From the NCBI GenBank assembly GCA_023433835.1, contig JAEYTW010000170.1:1-14990 (forward strand): a stretch of 14,990 nt of DNA. The letters run 5' to 3'. The stretch comes from Pseudomonadota bacterium (GTDB lineage Bacteria; Pseudomonadota; Alphaproteobacteria; Ferrovibrionales; Ferrovibrionaceae). Each line of letters begins with the position of its first letter. Position 1 is the stretch's first letter. The translations under genes and the position numbers were made by a program. The notes beneath the pieces were generated by a model. The model had not been told where the DNA came from. It saw only the letters and a program-made list of their open reading frames with translations, and ran no database searches. Below, in pieces: positions 1-7,133 of this stretch.

Positions 1-386
1 CGGGCCCGCACCGCCGGCCGCGGGGGGTTGGCGCGGGGCGCCTGGCGGGTGGCCGCGGCCAGCAGCACGCCGACATGGACGACGCCCAGCGCCGCGTCGG
101 CCAGCGCGCCGAGATCCTCGTCGGCGCGGCGGATCTCCGACAGGATGCGGCGGACGCGCAGCCGCAGCAGGCTCGCCGCCGGGGTCGGCGCCACGCCGCG
201 GCTGGTGCGGCGGAACAGGGTAAGGCCGAGATCGGCTTCCAGCGCCTTGATCAGCCGGGTCACCGCCGGCTGCGACACGTTGAGGATCTGGGCTGCCACC
301 GAGACGCTGCCGTGATCGAACACGGTGGCGAAGGTTTCGAGCGTCCGCGGCTTCAACTGGGCGGCAAGGCGCAGGCGCGCGGTCAT
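1..386 (-). CDS. LysR-family transcriptional regulator, N-terminal part (cut by window edge)
   Basis: About 128 codons are visible, running off the left edge. Reading the minus strand from the ATG at 386-384, residues 15-70 form a typical LysR winged helix-turn-helix: TLETFATVFDHGSVSVAAQ, then LNVSQPAVTRLIKALEADLG and LFRRTSRGVAPT. A linker helix and the first strand of the effector domain (about residue 105 on) follow. The start was chosen because its ATG overlaps the ppc stop codon in the arrangement ATGA, which implies translational coupling with ppc. LysR proteins bind DNA as tetramers and respond to a small ligand through a periplasmic-binding-like domain. That domain lies outside the window, so the ligand cannot be guessed. 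A frameshift near the edge cannot be excluded, since the last 20 residues are a poor match to the usual effector-domain start. Confidence 0.85.
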   Translation of the reverse strand, partial: MTARLRLAAQLKPRTLETFATVFDHGSVSVAAQILNVSQPAVTRLIKALEADLGLTLFRRTSRGVAPTPAASLLRLRVRRILSEIRRADEDLGALADAALGVVHVGVLLAAATRQAPRANPPRPAVRA

Positions 387-3157
387 CCGGTATTGCGCAT
401 GCCGGCGGCGATGGCGTTGATCGACAGCAGCAGCGGCTGGCGCCAGCCGGCATCGGTCTCGGCCCGGCTTTCCTTCAACAGCCGCACCTGCACGGCGTTG
501 ACGGCATCGATATAGGGTGCGCGGCGTTCCAGCGAGACGGCCAGCGCCGGCGCGCTGGCAAGCAAGGCCGGCGCCCGCGCCACCTTTTTCAGCGCGGCGA
601 TGGTGCGCTGCGCCTCCTGGTCGATCACCCGCCACAGCTGCCCGGCACGATCCTGATCCTGGGCCAGCCGCACATAGCGTCGCGCCGCCGGCAGCCACAG
701 CTTCGCCGTGGCCATCTGGGCATTGTCGATCAGGTTGTGGAAGAACGGCCATTCCGCATACATCCGGCGGACCTGGTCGAGGCGGCCGGCATCGTCGCCG
801 ACATAGGCCGAGATCGCCGTGCCGATGCCGTACCAGGCCGGCGTCGCCAGCCGCGCCTGCGACCAGCCGAACACCCAGGGGATGGCGCGGATCGAGCGCA
901 ACGAGCGTTCGCCCTTGGCGCGATGGCTGGGGCGCGAGCCGATGTTGAGGTCGCCGAGCTCGACGACCGGCGTGGTCTCGTAGAAATAATCGAGGAAACC
1001 GGCCTGGCCCTCGGTCAGGCTGCGATAGGCGGTTTCGCCGGCCCGGGCGATCTCGGTCATCGCGTCGCGCCAGGCCGGATCGGCGGCATCCGATGCCTGC
1101 CCCAGCGTGGCGCGGATCAGCCCGGTCAGGCCGACGGTCAGCTCGTAGGCCGCGGTCGGGCGGGTGGCGTATTTGAACGACAGCACCTCGCCCTGCTCGG
1201 TGAATTTCAGCCGGCCGTTGACCGCCTCGATCGGCTGGGCCAGCACCGCGTCATGGGTGGGGCCGCCGCCGCGCGCGAGCGACCCGCCGCGGCCGTGGAA
1301 CAGCAGGAACCCGGTGCCGGCCTCGGCGAAGACGCGGGCGAGCAGGGCCTGCGCCTGCTGCAGCTTCCAGCTCGACGCCAGGATGCCGCCATCCTTGCAG
1401 CTGTCGGAATAACCCAGCATCACTTCCTGCACGCCGCCCGCGGCGGCAAGCAGCCGGCGATAGACCGGCCGGGCCAGCAGCGCCTTCATGATCGCGGGCG
1501 CATGGTCGAGATCGGCGATGGTCTCGAACAACGGCGCGACCCGCAGCGAGGCGCTGAAGCCGCCGTCGGGATGGCGCTGGACCAACCCGGCGAGGCGGGC
1601 GAGGAACAGCACTTCGTAGACCGCGCTGGGCCGGTCGGCCATCGAGATGACATAGGTCTCGATGGTTTCGGGCCCGATCTCGGCATGGATCGCCACCGCG
1701 CTGCGCAAGGTGGCAAGCGTCTCGGCCGCCGCGGCCGACGGCGCTTCGCCCAGCAGCAGCATCAGGCCCGGGCGGTCGAGCAGGCTTTCCAGCAGGGTGA
1801 CGCGGTCATCCTCGTTCAGCCCGTCGTAGTCGGGCAGGCCCGGCTGGCCGGCCAGCAGCTCGGCGACGACGGCGCGATGCCGCCCGGCTTCCTGGCGCAG
1901 GTCGAGGCGCGAGAGGTGGAAGCCGAACGAGCGCACCAGCAGGATCAGGTCGGCCAGACCGCCGGCGGCGACCAGCCCGTCGCCGTTGGCGACGAGGTCG
2001 TCGCGCAGGAGTTCGAGATCGGCGAGGAAGTCCGCGGCCGAGCCATAAGCCTCCGGTGGCATCGCCGCCGCCGCGCCCTCGATGCGGCGGGCCAGCGCCT
2101 CGGCCCGCGCCTGCAGCCGGCCGTGCATCAGATGCAGCTTGCGCCGATAGGGTTCGCCGGCGAACAGGTCGGGCCGGGTGCCGAAGCGCGGGCCGGCCTC
2201 GACCTCGTCGCGCGCCAGGCTGTCGGCGAAGGGTTTCGTCAGACTCAGGAACGGCGCGGCCTGGGTCAGGATGTCGCGCAGCTGATCGAGGCGGCGCAGA
2301 TATTCGGCCAGCACCTCGGCCGAAGCCAGCCGGGCGGCGGCGAGCGTCGTGTTGTGATCGACATTGGGATTGCCGTCGCGGTCGCCGCCGATCCAGGAGC
2401 CGAAGGCCACCAGCGGCGGACAGACGAAGCCGCGGGCCTCGTCGCCGTAAGCCTGGCGTACCGCCTGGGTCAGCGACCGGTGGACTTCCGGCACCGCCTC
2501 GAACAGCGCGTCGCGATAGAAATGCAGGCCGTTGGCGATTTCGTCCGCCACGGTCGGCTTGTGTTCGCGCACCGCGTTGGTCTTCCACAGGATGTGGACT
2601 TCGGCGCGCAGGGCATCGATCAGGTCTGGGGTATCGTCCGCCGCCTGGACGAGGCGCTCGACCAGGGCGAACAGCCGCTTGTGGCAGCGCTGCAGCGAGC
2701 GGCGCCGCGCCTCGGTCGGATGGGCGGTGAAGACCGGCAGGAATTCGATGCGGCCCAGCGCCGCGACCAGCGCGTCATAGGACGTGCCCGCCGCCTTCAG
2801 CGCCGCGATCGTCTCGGCGAACGAGCGGGGATAGGCGCCGCCGGGGGCGGCCCGGCGTTCGATACCGCGCACCGCCTCCTCGACGATGTTGACCAGGGCG
2901 AAATAACTGGAGAAACCGCGAATGACGACCGAGGCGCCGACGGGATCGAGACCATCGATGACGCCGTCCAGCCGCGGCTCGAGCCTGATGTCGCCGGTTT
3001 CGCGCAAGGTGATGAACCCCTTGCGCAGCGTCTCGATCGCGGCATAGGCCTCCGGCCCTTCCTGGTCGGCCACGACCTCGCCGATCAGGCTGCCGACCAG
3101 CTTGACCAGTTCACGCAGGCGCCGATCGTCGAGGGTCTGAGGCTGACTGGTCATCAT
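383..3157 (-). CDS. ppc: Phosphoenolpyruvate carboxylase
   Basis: This 924-residue enzyme carboxylates PEP with bicarbonate to oxaloacetate, replenishing the TCA cycle in the cytoplasm. All hallmark motifs are present and in order: FTAHPTEARRR with the catalytic His at residue 146, GSWIGGDRDGNPNV near 256, LGYSDSCKDGG near 582, the glycine-rich loop FHGRGGSLARGGGPTH near 619, and NIGSRPSHR near 738. The protein ends in MRNTG, the family's characteristic C-terminus. Length is normal for bacterial PEPC. A GGGAG Shine-Dalgarno lies 5 bases before ATG 3157; a second ATG follows at once. The gene is divergent from the MarR gene, and its stop overlaps the start of the lysR gene. Family knowledge: the enzyme is a tetramer, often activated by acetyl-CoA and inhibited by aspartate. 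The long open frame on the opposite strand is a GC-bias shadow. Confidence 0.98.
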   Translation of the reverse strand: MMTSQPQTLDDRRLRELVKLVGSLIGEVVADQEGPEAYAAIETLRKGFITLRETGDIRLEPRLDGVIDGLDPVGASVVIRGFSSYFALVNIVEEAVRGIERRAAPGGAYPRSFAETIAALKAAGTSYDALVAALGRIEFLPVFTAHPTEARRRSLQRCHKRLFALVERLVQAADDTPDLIDALRAEVHILWKTNAVREHKPTVADEIANGLHFYRDALFEAVPEVHRSLTQAVRQAYGDEARGFVCPPLVAFGSWIGGDRDGNPNVDHNTTLAAARLASAEVLAEYLRRLDQLRDILTQAAPFLSLTKPFADSLARDEVEAGPRFGTRPDLFAGEPYRRKLHLMHGRLQARAEALARRIEGAAAAMPPEAYGSAADFLADLELLRDDLVANGDGLVAAGGLADLILLVRSFGFHLSRLDLRQEAGRHRAVVAELLAGQPGLPDYDGLNEDDRVTLLESLLDRPGLMLLLGEAPSAAAAETLATLRSAVAIHAEIGPETIETYVISMADRPSAVYEVLFLARLAGLVQRHPDGGFSASLRVAPLFETIADLDHAPAIMKALLARPVYRRLLAAAGGVQEVMLGYSDSCKDGGILASSWKLQQAQALLARVFAEAGTGFLLFHGRGGSLARGGGPTHDAVLAQPIEAVNGRLKFTEQGEVLSFKYATRPTAAYELTVGLTGLIRATLGQASDAADPAWRDAMTEIARAGETAYRSLTEGQAGFLDYFYETTPVVELGDLNIGSRPSHRAKGERSLRSIRAIPWVFGWSQARLATPAWYGIGTAISAYVGDDAGRLDQVRRMYAEWPFFHNLIDNAQMATAKLWLPAARRYVRLAQDQDRAGQLWRVIDQEAQRTIAALKKVARAPALLASAPALAVSLERRAPYIDAVNAVQVRLLKESRAETDAGWRQPLLLSINAIAAGMRNTG

Positions 3158-3243
3158 GCACGCTCCCGGCTCAATGTCGGGGCGGAACCATAGCCGCGGG
3201 CGCCGGTTCCGGCCAAGCCAGGATTTCGTGACGCCACCAAACG

Positions 3244-3258
3244 GTTTGTGCTACAAAC
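3244..3258. promoter_or_regulatory. Palindromic candidate operator before the MarR gene
   Basis: GTTTGT-GCT-ACAAAC is a perfect 6-3-6 inverted repeat, 31 bases before the MarR-gene ATG. The preceding CAAAC at 3238-3242 forms a second, overlapping inverted repeat with GTTTG, giving three alternating half-sites. MarR proteins bind short palindromes of this size and usually repress their own promoter, so autoregulation is a reasonable inference. The ppc promoter must also lie within this 132-base divergent gap, so the site could affect both genes. No convincing sigma-70 hexamer pair was identified. Confidence 0.45.
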
Positions 3259-3289
3259 TGGCTAGGAAAATCATCTGGACGAGGGGTGG

Positions 3290-3745
3290 ATGGCGGAACG
3301 GAAGGAAGGCGCGCGGGGCATGCTTGCCCGCGACGTGCTGCCCGAGCTGGTCGGCTATCACCTGCGGCGGGCGCACGGCATCGTCGTCAACAGTTTCGCC
3401 GAGGCGACGGCCGACCTCGATCTGAGCCCCGGACAGTTCGGGATGATCGCCCTGATCCGCGCCAATCCCCGGCTGTCGCAAGTGGACCTTGCCGCCGCGA
3501 TCGGGCTGGACAAATCCACCGTCGCGCCGGCCGTCGACAAGCTGGTCCGCCGCAAGCTGATCGCCCGCAAGCCCTCGGACGCCGACCGGCGCTTCAACAC
3601 GCTGACGCTGACCGCCGTCGGCGAGGCGCTTTATCGGGATGCGCTGGCCCGCATACGGGTGCACGAGGATGCGATCGCCCATGCCCTGACGGCGGAGGAG
3701 CGCGAAACCCTGATCGGCCTGTTGGAGAAGGTCCACCGGACCTAA
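3290..3745 (+). CDS. MarR-family transcriptional regulator
   Basis: The protein has 151 residues, normal for the family. The winged helix-turn-helix lies at about residues 62-105: LSQVDLAAAIGLDKSTVAPAV supplies the helices, and the wing carries the characteristic DxDRR sequence at 97-101. Flanking helices would form the dimer interface. GAGGGG just before ATG 3290 is the Shine-Dalgarno. MarR proteins are dimeric DNA-binding repressors released by aromatic or phenolic ligands or by oxidation. There is no cysteine in a position suggesting an OhrR-type redox sensor. The gene is divergent from ppc, overlaps the 3' end of the convergent small gene by 3 bases, and lies near the gentisate genes. MarR proteins often control aromatic-acid operons, but that link is only inferred here. 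The palindrome at 3244-3258 suggests self-control. Confidence 0.93.
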   Translation: MAERKEGARGMLARDVLPELVGYHLRRAHGIVVNSFAEATADLDLSPGQFGMIALIRANPRLSQVDLAAAIGLDKSTVAPAVDKLVRRKLIARKPSDADRRFNTLTLTAVGEALYRDALARIRVHEDAIAHALTAEERETLIGLLEKVHRT

Positions 3746-4182
3746 TCGTCACCGTCCAGCCGCTGCTGCTCCTGCAGCGCCAGCAGGCAATCGACCTCGA
3801 CATTGCGGCGCAGCAGCGCGGCATCGACGCTGCCGGCGGTGATGCTGGCCGCGTTGCGCTCGCGCTGTTCGTCGCCCCAATCCCGGGTGCAACGCTCGAA
3901 CGCCTTGAGCCAGCCCTTCGGCGGGGTGCCCGAGGCCGGCATGCCGCCGAACGGCCAGGCGGCGCGGATGGCGGCGTCTTCCTGATAATGCTGCAGCGCC
4001 TCGGCATAGAGGCGGCGGATCTGATCGTAGCGGCGCTGCTCGTCGGTGCGCGCGGGGGGCGGCTCCGACTGGGCCACGACCACCATGGCCGAGGGCGCGG
4101 CCGCGGCATGGTTGTGGGGCCCGAGATGCCAGAGCAGCCCCAGCACCGCCACCGCTGTCATCCCGGCAAGCGCCAGTTTCAT
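3742..4182 (-). CDS. Small exported protein of unknown function
   Basis: I do not recognise this protein. The frame opens at a TTG at 4200, but the ATG at 4182 gives 146 residues beginning with a clear signal peptide or membrane anchor: MKLALAG, a hydrophobic stretch to about residue 18, then HAAAAPSA, a plausible signal-peptidase site near residue 32. The mature part is charged and probably helical (QRRYDQIRRLYAEALQHY), with a Gly/Pro-rich middle (FGGMPASGTPPKGW) and two cysteines that could form a disulfide in the periplasm. The start is preceded by a strong stem-loop that holds the likely ribosome-binding AGGG. The 3' end overlaps the end of the convergent MarR gene. Codon use matches the neighbours, so it looks native. 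Confidence 0.7.
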   Translation of the reverse strand: MKLALAGMTAVAVLGLLWHLGPHNHAAAAPSAMVVVAQSEPPPARTDEQRRYDQIRRLYAEALQHYQEDAAIRAAWPFGGMPASGTPPKGWLKAFERCTRDWGDEQRERNAASITAGSVDAALLRRNVEVDCLLALQEQQRLDGDD

Positions 4183-4188
4183 GTCCCC

Positions 4189-4225
4189 GTCACCCTGCAA
4201 CCTGAAAACCGGGTTGCAAGGTGAC
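4189..4225 (-). promoter_or_regulatory. 16-bp stem-loop just before the start of the small exported-protein gene
   Basis: On the plus strand GTCACCCTGCAACCTG (4189-4204) faces CGGGTTGCAAGGTGAC (4210-4225) across the 5-base loop AAAAC. All but one C-A mismatch and one T-G wobble pair, and one extra C-G pair extends the stem. It ends 6 bases from the ATG at 4182 and contains the best Shine-Dalgarno candidate (AGGG on the minus strand). In RNA it would hide the ribosome site; in DNA it would be a long palindrome suited to a dimeric regulator. It has no U-run after it, so an intrinsic terminator for the upstream hydrolase gene is less likely. Confidence 0.5.
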
Positions 4226-4271
4226 GCCGGAGTTTGACCGCGCCGGGGCGCGATCGTGGCAGGATTTTGAC

Positions 4272-4961
4272 TTAACCGGCCAGACGTACAGTCAGCGTGC
4301 CGAGGCCGTCGATGCCGCCTTCGATGACATCGCCCGGCTTGACCGGGCCGACGCCGGCCGGCGTGCCGGTATAGATCAGGTCACCCGGCTTCAGCACGTA
4401 GAGGGTCGAGAAATAGGCGATCAGCTCGGGGATCGACCAGATCAAGAGCGAGATGTCGGCATCCTGCTTGATCGCGCCGTTGACCTTGAGCCAGATGCGG
4501 CCCTTGGTCGGATGGCCGACCTGCGAGGCCGGGTATAGCGCGCCGATATGGGCCGAATCGTCGAATGCCTTGCCGGCATCCCAGGGCCGGCCCTTCTCGC
4601 GCGACTTGATCTGCAGGTCGCGGCGCGTCAGGTCGTCGCCGACGGCATAGCCCCAGACATGGTCCAGCGCCTTTTCGATCGGGATGTCGCGGCCCTGCTT
4701 GCCGATCGCGACCACCAGCTCGATCTCGTGATGGACGTTGCCCGACTGGCGGGGGAATTCGATGGTGGCGCCGTCATGCACCAGCGCGTCGGCGGGCTTG
4801 GTGAAGAAGAACGGTTCCTCGCGGTCGGGCTGGAAACCCATCTCGCGGGCATGGTCCTCGTAGTTGCGGCCGACGCAGAAGATGCGGCGCACCGGGAAAC
4901 GGTCGGCCGAGCCGGCGACGGGGACGGAGGGGATCTCGCCGAGATCGAAGAGATAGGCCAC
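4272..4961 (-). CDS. Fumarylacetoacetate hydrolase-fold enzyme, probable fumarylpyruvate hydrolase
   Basis: The 229-residue protein belongs to the FAH superfamily, short FAHD1/fumarylpyruvate hydrolase subgroup. The start of the fold (IFCVGRNYEDHAREM, about 27-41) is followed by the metal ligands Glu79 and Glu81 in HHEIELVV and Asp110 in GYAVGDDLTRRD. KPGDLIYTGTPAGVGPV near the C-terminus is also typical. The start is GTG 4961 with AAGGAG 8 bases before it. It lies 30 bases downstream of gentisate 1,2-dioxygenase on the same strand, so one transcript is very likely. In the gentisate pathway this enzyme splits fumarylpyruvate into fumarate and pyruvate. Direct hydrolysis of maleylpyruvate or an oxaloacetate decarboxylase activity is possible for this fold; context favours the gentisate role. 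Confidence 0.9.
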   Translation of the reverse strand: MAYLFDLGEIPSVPVAGSADRFPVRRIFCVGRNYEDHAREMGFQPDREEPFFFTKPADALVHDGATIEFPRQSGNVHHEIELVVAIGKQGRDIPIEKALDHVWGYAVGDDLTRRDLQIKSREKGRPWDAGKAFDDSAHIGALYPASQVGHPTKGRIWLKVNGAIKQDADISLLIWSIPELIAYFSTLYVLKPGDLIYTGTPAGVGPVKPGDVIEGGIDGLGTLTVRLAG

Positions 4962-4991
4962 GGGATTTGCTCCTTCGAGGGGTCAGTTCGT

Positions 4992-6023
4992 TCAGGCGGC
5001 GGGCCGGGCTTCGCGCCACAGCCCCAGCGCTTCCTGGATGGGCCGGTCGTTATAGCTGAATAGCACGGCTTCCGTATCGGCGTGATGGGTATGCGCCATC
5101 CAGCTCGGCACGACGAAGACGTCGTTGCGGCGCCAGCGGAACACCGTATCCCCGATCCGGGTCTCGCCCTCGCCTTCCAGCGGCACGAAGACGGTGGAGG
5201 ACGAGCAGCGATAGGGTTGGGTCGCGAAGCCCTGCGGCAGCAACTGGACGTAGGGTCCGATGGTCGGCATCGGCGAGCGGCCGTTGGTCGGGTCGATGAA
5301 GCGTAATTTGGCGCCGTGGCAGGGATCGAGCGCGCTGAACCGCGCCATCTTGTCGAGCACCTCGCGGGTGCGGCGATAGGGATAGTTCAGCATCGGCGAA
5401 CAGACACCCTTCGCCTCCCAGTCGACCGGGACCAGCGCGTTGCCGAAAGCGGTCAGCGCAAAATCGTCGGGCCGGGTCAGCGGTTGCGCCTTTTCCACCC
5501 CCGGCTCGGCGAAGCCGGCCTCGAAGAACTGAACGATCGGAATGTCGAGTCCGTCGAGCCAGATCATCGGGCCGTCGGAGTCGTTGCCGTGGTCGTGCCA
5601 TTCCCAGTTGGGCGTGATGATGAAATCGCCCGGGCGCATGATCGTGCGCTCGCCGCCGACCGCGGTGAAGGCACCGTCGCCGTCGACGACCAGGCGCAGC
5701 GCGTTCTGGACATGGCGGTGGCTCGGCGCGATTTCGCCCGGCAGCACCAGCTGCAGCCCGGCATAAAGCGTGTTGGTGATGCGCGACTGGCCGCGCAGCG
5801 CCGGGTTTTCCAGCACCAGCACCCGCCGCTCGGCCTTTTCGGCCGTGATCATCTCGCCGGCTTCCATTACCAGCGGCCGCACGGTTTCGTAGGACCAGTG
5901 GGCCGGCACGCAGCGGGTATCGGGTTCGCGCGGCACCAGTCGGTGCAGCGATTCCCACAGCGGCGCCAGGCTGTGGCCGCCGAGGCGTTCATAGAAATCG
6001 TTCCTGATCGCGTGACCGGACAT
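4992..6023 (-). CDS. Gentisate 1,2-dioxygenase
   Basis: This bicupin Fe(II) ring-cleaving enzyme opens gentisate (2,5-dihydroxybenzoate) with O2 to maleylpyruvate. The open frame reaches 6092, but the ATG at 6023 has GGGAGG 6 bases before it and gives 343 residues, the usual family length; the extra 23 upstream residues look non-coding. The first cupin (about 97-160) carries the iron ligands His102 and His104 in HRHVQNALR and a further His at 143 in NWEWHDHG. The second cupin (about 270-330) has VPSWMAHTHH and ends FSYNDRPIQEALGLWRE, typical of the family. The next gene is the hydrolase of the same pathway. No maleylpyruvate isomerase or salicylate/3-hydroxybenzoate hydroxylase is in the window. 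A palindrome 49 bases upstream may be its operator. Confidence 0.94.
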   Translation of the reverse strand: MSGHAIRNDFYERLGGHSLAPLWESLHRLVPREPDTRCVPAHWSYETVRPLVMEAGEMITAEKAERRVLVLENPALRGQSRITNTLYAGLQLVLPGEIAPSHRHVQNALRLVVDGDGAFTAVGGERTIMRPGDFIITPNWEWHDHGNDSDGPMIWLDGLDIPIVQFFEAGFAEPGVEKAQPLTRPDDFALTAFGNALVPVDWEAKGVCSPMLNYPYRRTREVLDKMARFSALDPCHGAKLRFIDPTNGRSPMPTIGPYVQLLPQGFATQPYRCSSSTVFVPLEGEGETRIGDTVFRWRRNDVFVVPSWMAHTHHADTEAVLFSYNDRPIQEALGLWREARPAA

Positions 6024-6071
6024 CGTTTTCCTCCCGAAGGCTGCGGCGATGCTAGCAGGAATTAGATTGCT

Positions 6072-6088
6072 ATAAAAACTGTTTTTAT
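6072..6088. promoter_or_regulatory. Palindrome in the promoter of the gentisate genes
   Basis: ATAAAAA-CTG-TTTTTAT is a perfect 7-3-7 inverted repeat centred 57 bases before the dioxygenase ATG, where a promoter would be expected. It may be the operator of a dimeric regulator (MarR, IclR or GntR type are common for aromatic pathways). It lies at the edge of the AT-rich island, so it could also belong to the inserted DNA. It does not match the palindrome upstream of the MarR gene. Confidence 0.4.
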
Positions 6089-6210
6089 CCAAAACGAAAA
6101 CTAGACCATCCGGAACATCACCTCAGCAGTAGTAGAATCATCGTTCGGATCGAGGTAGAAGTTAAGCATGAGAAAATCTCTAAGGATTCAGTCCTATCGG
6201 GAGAGAGGGC

Positions 6211-7080
6211 ATGCCTGAGCATCAGTCACTCGATGAGAATTCTGAATTTCTTCAAAAACTCGTTAAAGGTGTTAATGCAAGTGGATACCCTTCTGAAATA
6301 CGGACCGCTATCCGCTTTCAGAAAGCCGGTTGGATTGTCCTCGATCACATGTACTTTGTAGATAAAGATGAGAATATAGGCAGAGAAATAGATCTATATG
6401 CAGCAAGCAATTATTTCGCAGAAAGCGATCAAAAAAGAATTAGGCTAAATATAAGCTTGGCTGTTGAAGTAAAAAAGTCGACAAAGAGGCCATGGGCAAT
6501 ACTAACAACACCTAAGACGAACCTTGATATAGATAGAAAGGGAGAAATTTTTTTGACGAGCTTGGCCAGGATGCATCATCAGGAAATCTGGTTTCACGAA
6601 CTGTACGCGAATCATCCTGCGTTTGATCTTGACTGCCTTGGCCGAGTAGCGTTTTACGGCAGCATTGCGCAAAATCCTGGAAAAGAAACTGAAGCAGAAG
6701 GCAACAAATCTGCTGAAACTGCTTTTAAAGCACTCATTTCGGCTGGGAAAGCTAGTGTCGAATTGTCAGCGACCCACCAGACCTCCCACAATGAAGCCCT
6801 CCGTGAAGGCATTCCCATCAAAAAGACTTATGTTGTTGGCATAACTCACGGATTACTTGTGGTTGATGCACAGCTTTTCTTAGGAAGACTTGATGAAAAT
6901 GATAACTTGATACTAGAACCTACGAAATACGTTCCCTATGTGATGAATTATGCCTCCGAAAAATACGGGTATAAGCGCATATTAGTAGATATAGTGCACA
7001 TAGATCATCTTCCTAAATATATCGAAAATTATGGCGAATGGGGAAAAAATAGAGCACAATTCTGCCTAGAGCAACTTTAG
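6211..7080 (+). CDS. Stand-alone protein with PD-(D/E)xK nuclease signature, function unknown
   Basis: The protein has 289 residues and is not a family I can name. Residues 25-95 show the order expected of a restriction-endonuclease-like fold: a helix with Glu29 (GYPSEIRTAIRFQKAGW), a strand, then GREIDLYA with Asp61, then a strand LNISLAVEVKKS with Glu86-x-Lys88. The spacing fits the catalytic D...ExK triad. The C-terminal two thirds (about 100-289) has no recognised motif and may bind substrate or a partner. GGGAGAGAGG before ATG 6211 is the ribosome site. Its composition is unlike the rest of the window, and there is no methylase, helicase or toxin partner beside it. Possible roles are an orphan defence nuclease, a repair nuclease, or a remnant of a larger system. 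The fold assignment is moderately sure; the activity is inferred. Confidence 0.8.
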   Translation: MPEHQSLDENSEFLQKLVKGVNASGYPSEIRTAIRFQKAGWIVLDHMYFVDKDENIGREIDLYAASNYFAESDQKRIRLNISLAVEVKKSTKRPWAILTTPKTNLDIDRKGEIFLTSLARMHHQEIWFHELYANHPAFDLDCLGRVAFYGSIAQNPGKETEAEGNKSAETAFKALISAGKASVELSATHQTSHNEALREGIPIKKTYVVGITHGLLVVDAQLFLGRLDENDNLILEPTKYVPYVMNYASEKYGYKRILVDIVHIDHLPKYIENYGEWGKNRAQFCLEQL

Positions 7081-7133
7081 TAATGATCAGCAAAACGGGC
7101 GAGATGGGTTTTCTAAGCTAATTTAAACAGAGG

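Larger units (their letters stand above)
6058..7132. other. AT-rich island, probably horizontally acquired
   Basis: Base composition changes sharply at about 6058, just ahead of the dioxygenase leader, and returns to high GC at about 7132, right at the stop codon of the EVE-domain gene. Inside, codons rare in the neighbours (AGA, ATA, TTA, CTA) are frequent. The island holds one complete gene (6211-7080) plus short AT-rich flanks. I found no tRNA, integrase, transposase or clear direct repeats at its edges, so the route of entry is unknown. Confidence 0.75.

Noticed and set aside
737..3193. 818-codon open frame on the plus strand
   Set aside because: Lies opposite ppc, whose motifs are complete; composition (Gln, Arg, Ala, Gly rich) is typical of an antisense frame in high-GC DNA.
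4239..4252. CGCGCC-GG-GGCGCG stem as terminator of the gentisate genes
   Set aside because: Loop too short in this pairing and no T-run on the minus strand; GC-rich palindromes like this are frequent here.
6058..7132. Direct or inverted repeats marking the ends of the AT-rich island
   Set aside because: Only a six-base AATTAG match in inverted orientation was found, which is expected by chance in AT-rich DNA.
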